64,000 nt of DNA, from the NCBI GenBank assembly GCA_038746605.1, contig JBCDKM010000006.1, positions 62,001 to 126,000 on the forward strand, read 5' to 3'. How positions within the stretch are numbered: position 1 is the stretch's first letter; every line of letters starts with the position of its first letter. The notes below the pieces were generated by a model. The model saw only the letters and a list, made by a program, of their open reading frames with translations. It did no database searches and was not told where the DNA came from. This stretch comes from Rubricoccus sp038746605 (GTDB lineage: Bacteria; Bacteroidota; Rhodothermia; Rhodothermales; Rubricoccaceae). The position numbers and the translations under genes are program-made. Below are positions 1 through 8,957 of this stretch, piece after piece.

Positions 1-798
1 GGACTCGTGAAGAGCAAGCTCAACCCGGGCCTGGAGACCCCACGCTTCCTGCTTACGCAGGTGGACGGTCGCCTCAGCCGCCACACCAAGTACACGGAGT
101 ATTTGCGCGGCCGCTACAACGGCCACGTTCTCCAGACACCGATCCGAACCTCGTCCTCACTCGCCGCGGCCTCGCGGGATGGCAAAACCGTCTACGACGA
201 GCGCTACATGTCGCGCGGCGCGCTGGACTACGCGCACGCCTCCGCCGAGATCGCGCGGACTCTCTTCCCGGACCTCGCGCGCCCCGCTCCCGTGGAGGGC
301 GCTCCCTGGATCGAAGAGGACGAAGACGCGAGCCTGCACATCGAGCCCGAAGTCGATACGGAGGCGCCCGCCTCGTCTTCCATCTCCCCCCCCTCAGAGA
401 CAGGGTTAGACCTCCCCTCACCCGCTCCCCTTTCGGTGCCACCCGCCCCGCTCCCGACGAGTGAGACGGCGGACGCTAGTCCCGAGGCGGACGCGCCCAT
501 CGCCGCACCGACGTGGAGCGAACCTGCATCCGCCGAGAACCTGGGGGCTCCTGCCACGCCCGCGCCGCCCTCGAACCGCTCCTCGCTGTTCCATCACGCG
601 CCGGTCCCGGGCCGACGCCCCACTGCGCCTTCTTCCGCGCCCTCTCGCGTGGACGACGTGCTGGAGCAGACGCGACGAACGGTAGATCAGGCGGCTGAGT
701 CCGCCCGGGCCGCGCTTCGCGCCGAGTTCGGCCCCCCACCGCCTTCCAGCGGAGACGGCGCCTCGGCCGACCCGAAGATCCGGCGCTTCCGCTTCTGA
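1..798 (+). CDS. ParA/Soj-family ATPase, C-terminal part (5' end outside window)
   Basis: The reading frame is open from base 1, so the gene begins upstream. The visible start resembles the C-terminal half of ParA/Soj partition ATPases: LNPGLETPRFLLTQVD followed by an IRTSSSLAAASRDGKTVYD segment that matches the family's conserved end. The Walker A and B motifs must lie outside the window. After about 90 residues the protein changes into a Pro/Ala/Ser-rich, probably disordered tail of about 150 residues, ending in a short helical Arg/Ala-rich segment and a basic terminus. That tail is longer than in ordinary ParA proteins. The GTG at base 7 is internal to the domain and is not the true start. 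A T-tailed hairpin terminates the gene. Family assignment is fairly secure; the cargo is unknown. Confidence 0.7.
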   Translation, partial: GLVKSKLNPGLETPRFLLTQVDGRLSRHTKYTEYLRGRYNGHVLQTPIRTSSSLAAASRDGKTVYDERYMSRGALDYAHASAEIARTLFPDLARPAPVEGAPWIEEDEDASLHIEPEVDTEAPASSSISPPSETGLDLPSPAPLSVPPAPLPTSETADASPEADAPIAAPTWSEPASAENLGAPATPAPPSNRSSLFHHAPVPGRRPTAPSSAPSRVDDVLEQTRRTVDQAAESARAALRAEFGPPPPSSGDGASADPKIRRFRF

Positions 799-826
799 TC
801 TCCCCGGCGCGTTCTCGTCTCCGGCT

Positions 827-864
827 GTCCCCCCTCGCCAGTGGCAAGGGGGGACGGTTTTTTT
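827..864 (+). terminator. Rho-independent terminator after parA-like gene
   Basis: A stem of about 14 bp with a minimal loop (gtcccccctcgcca pairing with the following gtggcaaggggggac) is followed by a run of seven T. It lies 28 bases after the stop and points rightwards, separating this gene from the convergent one. Confidence 0.85.
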
Positions 865-871
865 CAGGGGG

Positions 872-2947
872 TCATCGCGCGATGGTCAGCCGCCGCGTCT
901 CCGCGAACGTCTCCCCGATGACACGCACGACGTAGGCACCCGGAGCGAGACCCCGAGCATCCACCGCAACAGCTTGCGGTCCAACGGTTTCACCCTCGAA
1001 GGCGACCGTCACGAGGCGCCCGAGCACATCGCGGATCTCCACGCGGACGGACTCACCGGGCGCGTCCACGAGCACTTGGGCCGTGCCAGAGGCCGGGTTC
1101 GGATACACCTCGCCTACACGGCGGATAGCAGGGGGTACCTCCGCCTCGGGTGCCTCGGTCACGGGCGTGAGGTCCAGCGAGAAGCGGCCCGAGGGATCGC
1201 CCTCGAAGGTGTGGACCATGCCGGCGTCCAGCGCGAGGGTCTCACCCGTCACAGCATCGCGCAGGATGGTCGCCAGACCCGGGACTGCACCATCCAATGA
1301 GAGGCGGTAGCGGCCGGGCGCGGCATCGAGCGTGAGCGCGAACCGGTCGCCGGTCTCGCGGACGCCCGCCTGTCCGAGGTCGCCTCGCGTGGCGGACTCC
1401 AGCGTCATCCGCGCAGGGAGCGCAGAGCCATCGGGGGCGCGGAGCGGCTTGCCCGTCGCGAGGGTTTCGCCGAGGGCGAGGGCCACCTCGTCGGCGCGGA
1501 CCCAGCCCTCGTCTCCCTCGCGCTCCAGCACGAGGCGGGCCCGGCTAGCCGATTTGGTCTGAAACACGCCGCCAGATGTCCGCCCCGACTGCGGGATCTG
1601 CCAGATAATCCCGCTCAAGTTCAGGTCGTTCGAGATCTCGAAGAAGGCTCCCTGCATTGGCGCGAGGATGTCCCCCCCCGACCGCGAGAGCGCGATGTAA
1701 CTGTTCGACCCTGGGTCGAAGACATAGAATGCGTCGGCAACGTTTTGCCCTGGCAAACTGCCGAATACGGAGGACCCGAGGAGACCATCCACGAAGGGAT
1801 TACCGACGAGATAGAAGTTGTCGGAGTTGACTGAGTTGCTATTCCCAATCTCGAGACTTACGGAAGTACCGGTCGCCATCGGGCCACCGGCTTCGAGGAC
1901 CCATGGAAGAGCCTGTGAGCCACGCCGTCCGTCCGAGAGGAACCAGAGAAAGCCACGGACCGGCGGGAGGGGATCAGAGAACGTGCTGGCCTGTATGAAG
2001 CCGCCCGCGGCGGTATCGTAGCCGTCCACGACGAAGCGCGGCGGGCCGCCGTTGGGCGTCCCGTTGAAGGCCACCACGTCTTGGTCCGCGAGCCATTGGA
2101 CGGTCAGGTCTCGCGCGGGGGCAGCGAGCATGCGGTAGCCTTTGTCTTGGAACGCGGCGCTCTTCTCGTCCGCGAAGACCTGCTCAGCGTAGACGACAGG
2201 ATCCGGCGGAGCGAAGTTGAAGAAGACCGGGTCCCTTCCGTAGTTGTTGTTGTCTGATCCTGCGGGCGTGAGAAACTGGTTCGAAAGAAAACCTGTGGTT
2301 GCGGTGGTGATGAACGCGAAGGCCTGGAAGCTCTGCCGATCGAGTTGGATGTCCGTCCCAACACCGTCAGAAGAGGCGGTCAGTCGTACTTCATAGCCGC
2401 GCGTCCGCGTGTTGGTGTTCGCGAAGTCGAGGAAGCTGCCAACATCGGGGTCCGTCTCCGTTCCGAGAAAGGTGTTCGGGCCACCTCCGCTGCCCGCCGT
2501 GCCAGAGAGCGTGTAGAGGTTAAAGAAACAGTCCGTCGAGGAGCAATGGATCTGGAGGGCGTAGTCTGCGAAAAAGCCCTCGTCGAAGATGCTGCCCGAG
2601 TTAAAGTCGGAGATGCCTCGAGCGTCGGGGGCACCGTCTCGGCCGAAGTCGCCGTTGTTGTAGCCCCCCGCCCTCGTGTCCAACAAGACGACGAGGCGGT
2701 TGCCGAAGGACGTGTCATCGCGGTCCACGAGGCCCGCGATTGCTAGGGAGATGGAGGAGCCATCGTCGGCGATGTCGGCGTAGATCGCGTTCAGCGTGTT
2801 GAAGTCACCGAAGCCGTTGCCGGGTCCGCCGTCGTCAGTGTCGACGAGGTACCAGTCGGCCTCGGTGATCTCGCCGTCGTAGGTGATCTGGGCGGTGGCA
2901 GGCGCCGCCAAGAAGGCGAACGCGAGGAGGAAGGAGCAAAGGCGCAT
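872..2947 (-). CDS. Secreted protein with type IX secretion C-terminal sorting domain
   Basis: This 691-residue protein begins with a Sec signal peptide (MRLCSFLLAFAFLAAPATAQ). It ends in a typical Por/T9SS type A sorting domain of about 80 residues with the hallmarks VYPNPASG, a VEIRDVLGRLV segment, and GAYVVRV before the terminus. It should therefore cross the outer membrane through the type IX system. The middle is rich in Asp, Asn and Gly and has no catalytic motif I recognise; the first 230 residues look like an adhesin-like beta domain. It is convergent with the parA-like gene and has no obvious operon partner. Function unknown, possibly a surface or released protein. Confidence 0.8.
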   Translation of the reverse strand: MRLCSFLLAFAFLAAPATAQITYDGEITEADWYLVDTDDGGPGNGFGDFNTLNAIYADIADDGSSISLAIAGLVDRDDTSFGNRLVVLLDTRAGGYNNGDFGRDGAPDARGISDFNSGSIFDEGFFADYALQIHCSSTDCFFNLYTLSGTAGSGGGPNTFLGTETDPDVGSFLDFANTNTRTRGYEVRLTASSDGVGTDIQLDRQSFQAFAFITTATTGFLSNQFLTPAGSDNNNYGRDPVFFNFAPPDPVVYAEQVFADEKSAAFQDKGYRMLAAPARDLTVQWLADQDVVAFNGTPNGGPPRFVVDGYDTAAGGFIQASTFSDPLPPVRGFLWFLSDGRRGSQALPWVLEAGGPMATGTSVSLEIGNSNSVNSDNFYLVGNPFVDGLLGSSVFGSLPGQNVADAFYVFDPGSNSYIALSRSGGDILAPMQGAFFEISNDLNLSGIIWQIPQSGRTSGGVFQTKSASRARLVLEREGDEGWVRADEVALALGETLATGKPLRAPDGSALPARMTLESATRGDLGQAGVRETGDRFALTLDAAPGRYRLSLDGAVPGLATILRDAVTGETLALDAGMVHTFEGDPSGRFSLDLTPVTEAPEAEVPPAIRRVGEVYPNPASGTAQVLVDAPGESVRVEIRDVLGRLVTVAFEGETVGPQAVAVDARGLAPGAYVVRVIGETFAETRRLTIAR

Positions 2948-3084
2948 GACGGGGAAGATCGGGGGAGAGAAAGCCCTTCCATGGGGACGATACCCCCGCC
3001 TGCTCTAGCCCGTCAAGGGGGCCACCCCTGGATCGCGAGTTCGCCCGCCTCGGCGTTCTCATTGGCCGACCGAGGCAGGGGGAG

Positions 3085-3702
3085 TCAGCCCGAGACGCGG
3101 GTGTAGCGCACGTCGCGGATGAACACGGCGTCGTCCTGCGGATCGCGGATATCGAACATCAGCTCGTCGCCCTCGCAGTCGAACGTGGAGCGGCCGCGCT
3201 CCCACGTCTCGAAGATGCTCTCCGTCGCGAAGGGATTGGGGCGGGACTCGCCGCCGTTCACGCTGACAGTGGCCGTGAGATCGGCCGCGTTGGGCTCCAT
3301 GACCAGCCGGTCGCCTTCCACGCGGTAGGTGGCGTCCGCGGTGCCGCGGTAGTCGTTGCGGACGCTCATCGACATGCCCATCACGTCGGCGTTGATGGTG
3401 ACAGAGAAGTCCTCGAAGGACTGGCGGGCGTCGCCGTCGGGCCCGAACATGAGCAGCGCGCGGCCCTCGGAGGCGCCGACGGAGAACTCCGCGTCGGGGA
3501 CTTGGTCCATGCCCTCCACCTTGTCGAGATCCATCGACGCCGGGTCGATCTGCCACGTCCCGACGAGGCAACTCTCGTCCGATGGAGCTGCCGAGGCGGA
3601 GGGAGTCGCCTCGGTCGGGGATTGGGCCGAGCCGGTGGGGGCTGGGTCCTCGGAGGCGCAGGCGGAGAGGAGGAGGGCGAGGGCGAAGACGGTGAGGCGC
3701 AT
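3085..3702 (-). CDS. Putative lipoprotein of unknown function
   Basis: I chose the ATG at 3702 because it gives a clean lipoprotein signal, MRLTVFALALLLSAC, with the lipidated Cys at residue 15; the upstream ATG at 3723 adds seven residues that spoil it. A low-complexity Ser/Pro/Ala linker follows, then a domain of about 150 residues with no recognised motif (a CLVGTWQIDPAS segment followed by beta-rich sequence). The CxxGTW start resembles small lipocalin-like stress or heat-inducible lipoproteins, but this is only a resemblance. It is a single gene, transcribed leftwards. Confidence 0.65.
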   Translation of the reverse strand: MRLTVFALALLLSACASEDPAPTGSAQSPTEATPSASAAPSDESCLVGTWQIDPASMDLDKVEGMDQVPDAEFSVGASEGRALLMFGPDGDARQSFEDFSVTINADVMGMSMSVRNDYRGTADATYRVEGDRLVMEPNAADLTATVSVNGGESRPNPFATESIFETWERGRSTFDCEGDELMFDIRDPQDDAVFIRDVRYTRVSG

Positions 3703-3769
3703 GGGGTTCGTGGGCGGGTGCACTCTCCCCTACGGAATCGCGACCGGCGGGCCGTCACCACTCGGTCTG

Positions 3770-3805
3770 CCCGCCTCGGTAGCTGCGCGGAGGTATCGAG
3801 GTGGG
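3770..3805. repeat. Palindromic element, long form
   Basis: The arms cccgcctcggta and tatcgaggtggg flank an inner loop. It lies between the lipoprotein gene and polA and touches the polA stop. Confidence 0.7.
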
Positions 3806-3809
3806 AGAA

Positions 3810-6800
3810 CTAGTGCGCATCCAGCCAGTTGTCCGCCACGCCCACGTCCACCACCACGGGCACATCCAGGGGGAGCGCCACGACCATCTCCTCGCGGACG
3901 AACGTCGAGACCGCTTCCACGTCCGCCTCGGGGACCTCGAAGACCAACTCGTCGTGGACCTGGAGGATCATGCGGGCCCGCTCTGAGACCTCGCCGAGGC
4001 GGGCGTCGATGGCGACCATCGCGCGCTTGATCATGTCCGCCTGCGTGCCCTGGATGGGCATGTTGACGGCCACGCGCTCCGCGAACGCCCGGTCGTTCGG
4101 GTTGCGGGCGCCGAGGTTGGGGAGATAGCGGCGGCGGCCGAGGAGCGTCTCCGCGTAGCCGCGCTCTCGGGCATCGCGCACGAGTTCGTCTAGGAACTGG
4201 ATGACGGCGGGGTAGCTCGCGCGGTACTGGTCGATGAGCGCCTGCGCCTCGGAGTTCTTGATCCGCATCCGGTACGCCAGTCCGAAGGCGGAGACACCGT
4301 ACGGGATGCCGTAGTTGACCTGCTTGACCTGGCTCCGCTGCGTCCGGTTCACGTCGTCGTAGTCCACGCCGAAGACGCGGGCGGCGGTGGCGGTGTGGAT
4401 ATCGCGCCCCTGGCGGAAGGCCTCCAACAGTTCGGGGTCCTGCGACATGTGCGCGATGAGCCGAAGCTCGATCTGCGCGTAGTCTGCCGCGAGGAGCTTG
4501 AAGCCGTTCTCGGCGATGAACGCGCGGCGGATCTCGCGGCCCTGCTCCGTGCGGATCGGGATGTTCTGGAGATTGGGGTTGCTACTTGAGAGCCGCCCCG
4601 TGGCTGCGACCGTCTGGTTAAAGTCCGTGTGGATGCGGCCGGTCGTGGGGTGGATCAGCTCCGGGAGCTTGTCGGCATAGGTGCTCTTGAGCTTCGAGAG
4701 CTTCCGCCAGTCCAACACGAGGGCGGGCAGCGTGTGCTCCAGCGAGAGTTCGTTGAGCACTTTTTCTGCCGTGGAGGGCGCGCCGCTGCTCGTCTTGTCC
4801 AGCGGCTCCAGACCGATCCCGAACGTCGGCGCCTCCTCCTTGAGTTGCTTCTTGGTCTTGCCCGCCGCCTTCGGGTCTTTGACTTCCTCGGCCCAGACCT
4901 TTGCGGCCTCGCGCTCCTCATCGGTGGGCGGCGGGTTAAAGAGCACCTCGCCGAGTTGCTTCGGCGAGCCGATGTTGAACTCGCGCCCGGCGATCTCCAC
5001 GATCTGCGCTTCGAGGCGGGTCATCTCCTCCTCCAGTTGGACTGAGATGCCGTCGAGGATCTTGGGGTCCACCTTGACGCCCGCGAACTCCATCCGCGCG
5101 AGGACCGGGATGAGCGGAAACTCGATCTCTTCCGCGATGGCGAGCAGGCCGTCGGCCTCCAGCTTTTCGCGGAGCGGCGCGACGAGTTGGAGCGTCACGT
5201 CGGCGTCCTCGCAGGCGTAGGGGCCCACGTCCTCCACCGGCACGTCGCGCATGGAGAGCGCGTTCTTGCCCGTGCCGATCAGGTCGGTAATGGGCTGGGG
5301 ACGGTAGTTGAGGTAGAAGGACGCCACGTCGTCCATCTTGTGGCTGGCCTCGGGGTTGACGAGGTAGTGCGCCACCATCGTGTCGAAGAACGGCCCGCGC
5401 ACGTCCACGCCGTGATTCTTCAGGACGAGGAGGTCGTACTTGACGTTGTGCCCCACCTTCGGAACCGCCGGATCCTCCAGGCGGGCGCGGATGGCGTCGA
5501 GGGCGGTCTCCGTCCGGGTGCCGTCCGGGATGGGCGTGGGGAGGTAGACGGCGCGCTTCTCTTTGGAGGACAGCGCGACGCCGACGAGGCTGGCCTGCAT
5601 CGCGTCCACGCTGGTCGTCTCCGTGTCGAAGGCGAGGGGCTCCCCCTCCGCCTCGGCGACGGCGCGGCCGAGGTCGGCCTGCTCGTAGATGGTCGTGTAG
5701 TCCACGTCGCTCTCGTCCATCGCCGTGACCGGCTCGTACGGGCCGAAGTCGAAGTCCAGCGAGGGGTCGGTCTCGGGGAGCGTGGTGGTGCGGGTGCGGG
5801 AGGGGCCTCGCGTACGCTCGCGGCCCTCGGCGTAGTCCTTCGCGCGGGTGCGGAGCCGCTGCCCGAACCCGACGTGGTCGAAGAGGTGGTTCAGCGCTCC
5901 CATGTCGGGGTCGGTCCGGCGGAGGGAGTGCCAGTCCAGCGGGAGGCCGAGGTCGTCGGTGAGGTCGATGTCCGTCGCGATGGTGACGAGTTTCTTGCTC
6001 AGGATCGCGTCCTCGGAGTGATTCGCGAGGCCGTCCGAGGCGCGTTTGCCCTTGACCTCGTCGCGGTGCTCGATGAGGTTCTCGATGGTGCCGTACTGTT
6101 TGATGAGCTTGACGGCCGTCTTCTCGCCGATGCCGGGCACGCCGGGCACATTGTCGGCGGTGTCGCCCATGAGCGCGAGGAGTTCGATGAACTGGACGGG
6201 CTCCAGGCCGTCGTACTTCTCGCGGAAGGTCTCGGCGGTCTCGCGCGAGAAGACCTCGCCCATGTAGGGCGGGCGGAGCATCTGCACGCAGCCGGGCCCG
6301 GCGCCGGTCTCTTCGTCCGAGAGGAGCTGACGGAAGTCCTTGTCCGCCGAGAAGATGACCACGTCCACGCCCTCCTCCTCCGCGCGGCGGCAGAGCGTCC
6401 CGATCACGTCGTCCGCCTCGTAGCCGTCCATCTCCAGCACGGGGATGTCGAAGCCTCGGCAGAGGTCCTTGATGAGCGGGATGCAGTCCTTGATCTCCTC
6501 CGGCATGGGCGGGCGATGCGCCTTGTACTCCTCGTAGAGTTCGTCGCGGAAGGTGCCGCCGGGGCCGATGGCGTCGAAGACGACGGCGATCTGCTCGGGC
6601 TGGTGGTCCTCCAGAAGCTTCAGGAGGGCGGTCGAGAAGCCGTAGAGGGTGCGCGTGTCGGTACCGTCGGGCGCGTTCATGACGGCGTTCTTCATGCTGA
6701 AGAAGGCGCGGTAGGCGAGCGCGAGGGCGTCGGCGAGGAAGAGCGTCTCGCGCTCGGCGCTCTCATCCGTGGCCTCGGGGGCGTCCGCCTCGGGCGTGGC

Positions 6801-6896
6801 CTCGGCCTCCTCAGGGGCGTCCCCTTCGGACGGGTCATCGAGGCGGGCGGGGACGGGGGGCGTGTCGAGGGCGTCGAAGAGCGTGGGCTCGGACAT
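3810..6896 (-). CDS. polA: DNA polymerase I
   Basis: This is full-length DNA polymerase I of 1028 residues. An acidic lead of about 45 residues precedes the 5'-3' nuclease domain (about 50-340, with FSADKDF and a GIGEKTA helix-hairpin-helix). The 3'-5' exonuclease domain keeps the DTE motif at about residue 423, so proofreading should be active. The polymerase domain has motif A (DYAQIELR, Asp about 805), the O-helix region RSQVKQVNYGIPYG and motif C (VHDEL, Asp about 982). An insertion of about 50 charged residues separates SPKQLGEVLF from TSSGAPST, as in many Bacteroidota-group enzymes. The start at 6896 gives MSEPTLFDALD; extension further upstream is non-conserved and low complexity. The enzyme acts in Okazaki fragment processing and repair synthesis. 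Confidence 0.97.
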   Translation of the reverse strand: MSEPTLFDALDTPPVPARLDDPSEGDAPEEAEATPEADAPEATDESAERETLFLADALALAYRAFFSMKNAVMNAPDGTDTRTLYGFSTALLKLLEDHQPEQIAVVFDAIGPGGTFRDELYEEYKAHRPPMPEEIKDCIPLIKDLCRGFDIPVLEMDGYEADDVIGTLCRRAEEEGVDVVIFSADKDFRQLLSDEETGAGPGCVQMLRPPYMGEVFSRETAETFREKYDGLEPVQFIELLALMGDTADNVPGVPGIGEKTAVKLIKQYGTIENLIEHRDEVKGKRASDGLANHSEDAILSKKLVTIATDIDLTDDLGLPLDWHSLRRTDPDMGALNHLFDHVGFGQRLRTRAKDYAEGRERTRGPSRTRTTTLPETDPSLDFDFGPYEPVTAMDESDVDYTTIYEQADLGRAVAEAEGEPLAFDTETTSVDAMQASLVGVALSSKEKRAVYLPTPIPDGTRTETALDAIRARLEDPAVPKVGHNVKYDLLVLKNHGVDVRGPFFDTMVAHYLVNPEASHKMDDVASFYLNYRPQPITDLIGTGKNALSMRDVPVEDVGPYACEDADVTLQLVAPLREKLEADGLLAIAEEIEFPLIPVLARMEFAGVKVDPKILDGISVQLEEEMTRLEAQIVEIAGREFNIGSPKQLGEVLFNPPPTDEEREAAKVWAEEVKDPKAAGKTKKQLKEEAPTFGIGLEPLDKTSSGAPSTAEKVLNELSLEHTLPALVLDWRKLSKLKSTYADKLPELIHPTTGRIHTDFNQTVAATGRLSSSNPNLQNIPIRTEQGREIRRAFIAENGFKLLAADYAQIELRLIAHMSQDPELLEAFRQGRDIHTATAARVFGVDYDDVNRTQRSQVKQVNYGIPYGVSAFGLAYRMRIKNSEAQALIDQYRASYPAVIQFLDELVRDARERGYAETLLGRRRYLPNLGARNPNDRAFAERVAVNMPIQGTQADMIKRAMVAIDARLGEVSERARMILQVHDELVFEVPEADVEAVSTFVREEMVVALPLDVPVVVDVGVADNWLDAH

Positions 6897-7092
6897 CGGG
6901 CGGCGGTTCGGTCGGAATCGGTGGATGGTAACGCGCGGCGGCGACGGGGGTTTGTCCGTTGGGGGGAACCGGGGACTGCCAGGGCTGGGACTGGGGGAAG
7001 ACCGGACGAAAGCGCGCGGCTGCGCCGATGGGACCGCGCAGATCCGAGATCTTCCCGGCCACCCCTTCTTCCCTCCTTCCTCGCTCCCCATC

Positions 7093-7770
7093 ATGCTCCT
7101 CCTCTTCGATATCGACGGCACGCTGCTCCAGTCCCACGGCGTCGGGCGGCGTGCGGTGGAGCACTCGCTGAGCGCACGGCTCGGGCGACCCGTGGACACC
7201 TCCTCGGTCACGTTCTCCGGCAAGACAGACCCCCAGATCTTCCGCGAGATCCTCTCCGACCCCAGCATCGCGGGAGACGTGCCGGAGGACCTAGAGGCGG
7301 CGATCCGCCAGGCCTGCGAGGCCTACGCCCGCCGGATGCACGAGACATGGGACGACGCGACCGTGGAGGCGCTCCCGGGCGCCGTGGAACTGGTGCAGAC
7401 CCTGCACGGCGAGGGCGTCTCACTCGGCCTCCTCACGGGCAACCTGGAGCCGATGGCGTTCCTCAAGGTCAACCGGATCGGCCTCGGGCCTGAGTTTCCG
7501 CTCGGCGCATACGGCTCGGACGCGGAGGACCGTAATGCGCTGCCGCTCGTGGCGCTGGAACGTGCCCGCCAGCTCGGCGCGGCGAGCCTCCAGCCGGAGG
7601 CCCTCGTGCTCATCGGGGACACCCCGCGTGACATCGAGGCAGCGCAGTCTGTCGGCGCGAAGAGCGTCGGGGTCGCGACCGGCCGCTACAGCGCAGAGGT
7701 CCTGGAGTCGGCGGGCGCGACGGTCGTGCTGGAGACGCTGGAGGCGTTCGATCTCGGGACCGTCGCCTGA
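7093..7770 (+). CDS. HAD-superfamily hydrolase (phosphoglycolate phosphatase-like)
   Basis: The protein has 225 residues. HAD motif I is DIDGTL at residues 5-10, with the nucleophile Asp and the acid/base Asp. Motif II is the Thr in LLTGN. Motif IV is IGDTPRDIEAA. A helical C1 cap lies between motifs I and II, as in the Gph/PGMB branch. The likely reaction is Mg-dependent phosphomonoester hydrolysis; the substrate cannot be read from the sequence. The ATG at 7093 is chosen because the DxDGT motif begins five residues later, and upstream extensions run into antisense polA. It is divergent from polA with a shared intergenic region of 196 bases. Confidence 0.85.
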   Translation: MLLLFDIDGTLLQSHGVGRRAVEHSLSARLGRPVDTSSVTFSGKTDPQIFREILSDPSIAGDVPEDLEAAIRQACEAYARRMHETWDDATVEALPGAVELVQTLHGEGVSLGLLTGNLEPMAFLKVNRIGLGPEFPLGAYGSDAEDRNALPLVALERARQLGAASLQPEALVLIGDTPRDIEAAQSVGAKSVGVATGRYSAEVLESAGATVVLETLEAFDLGTVA

Positions 7771-7778
7771 CGCCCCCC

Positions 7779-7798
7779 CGCCTCGGCACCGCGGCGGA
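7779..7798. repeat. Palindromic element, short form
   Basis: The sequence is ccgcctcggcaccgcggcgg, one mismatch from a perfect palindrome. It lies between two convergent stop codons. Confidence 0.75.
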
Positions 7799-7807
7799 CC
7801 GACCCGG

Positions 7808-8905
7808 CTACTGCGCGACCGTGAAGGTGACGGTGCCGGTACACTCCGGCGGGCGCCCCGCACGCCCCCGCACCTCCGCGACGTACACACCGGGCGGGAG
7901 GTCGGGCAGGAGCGTCGGCCCGGCGCCGGTTCCTTCCGCTACACGGCGGCCGAGGGTATCCGCGACGGTGTAGCGGTACGGACACCCAGCGTTGAGACGG
8001 GGCCTCGCGCCCGGGTTGGGGAAGACGACCACCCCCTCCGAGTAGTCCGGCGTGGTGGGATCGGCGCCTCCGGTTTCGAGGCGCGAGAGGCGATCCGCAG
8101 CGGCGACCTGCCCAGCCTCGGTGCCCGCGACGTTGAGCCCCGGCTGTGACCAGTGGATGTTGTCCGGCTGCATCCAGCCGAGGTTCACAAACGTGACCGC
8201 ATCGCGGTAGACCACCACCACCTCAGGAAGGGCGTCCGCCTCGTTCTGGATGCGGCGCACCTCGACGGCCCCCGCGAGATCCCCTCGCGAGTCGGAGCCT
8301 GAGACGAAGAGGTACATCGGCACCCCCCAGTCCTCACCGATGGTCCGCGCGAGGGCGTGGAGCGCGGCCTCGTACTGGGCGGGCACGAGGCGACCGTCCT
8401 CGATGCGACGCGCGTCCGAGCCCCCTTGGATCCAGAGCCAGCCCGCTGCGCGAACGCCGGGGAGTGCGTCCTCGGCAGCGCGAAGAGCCCGCCGTGCCTT
8501 GCGGTCGGTGCGGCGGTAGAGGTTGTCCTCGCGCGAGACGTCCCAGATCTGATTGCCTCCGTCGCCGGGGAGCCAGACTTGCCCCGAGCCGTTGGTCGCC
8601 TGCCCGACGATCACCACGCCGCGCCCGGTGGCGGCGCTGTATGCGTTCGCGAAGGCGGGCCACGCGGAGCCCGTGTTCGCGCCTCCTACCGGATCTGCCA
8701 GCGCCCGCACGTCGCCTTGGGGCGTCACCTCGTACGCGGCGCCATCGGGCACCTCCGGCGCGAGGTCGGCCGTCCCGCGCCCCCGTGCGTTGCTCTGCCC
8801 CGCCACGACGAAGAAGTCGTAGTCCTCGTAGATCGGATCTGGCAGGTCCGCCTCGGAGACCGAGGCGGGCAGGGTCAGGAACGCGAGGAGGACGAGGGAG
8901 AGCAC
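7808..8905 (-). CDS. Secreted SGNH-type carbohydrate acetylesterase with T9SS sorting domain
   Basis: The 365-residue protein begins with a signal peptide (MLSLVLLAFLTLPASVSEA). The catalytic block FVVAGQSNARGRG carries the Ser nucleophile of the sialate O-acetylesterase/SASA (DUF303-type) family. The C-terminal block DNIHWSQPG carries the Asp/His pair. A GGSDARR segment fits block III. The last 80 residues (VVVFPNPGARPRL... PPGVYVAEV) form a type IX secretion sorting domain. It probably removes acetyl groups from polysaccharide outside the cell. It faces the HAD gene across a palindromic element and is not in an operon. Confidence 0.8.
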   Translation of the reverse strand: MLSLVLLAFLTLPASVSEADLPDPIYEDYDFFVVAGQSNARGRGTADLAPEVPDGAAYEVTPQGDVRALADPVGGANTGSAWPAFANAYSAATGRGVVIVGQATNGSGQVWLPGDGGNQIWDVSREDNLYRRTDRKARRALRAAEDALPGVRAAGWLWIQGGSDARRIEDGRLVPAQYEAALHALARTIGEDWGVPMYLFVSGSDSRGDLAGAVEVRRIQNEADALPEVVVVYRDAVTFVNLGWMQPDNIHWSQPGLNVAGTEAGQVAAADRLSRLETGGADPTTPDYSEGVVVFPNPGARPRLNAGCPYRYTVADTLGRRVAEGTGAGPTLLPDLPPGVYVAEVRGRAGRPPECTGTVTFTVAQ

Positions 8906-8957
8906 AGAAATCGGTGGGGAAGCACCAACGGCAACGCGCGAGTCTACGAACGGCGCA

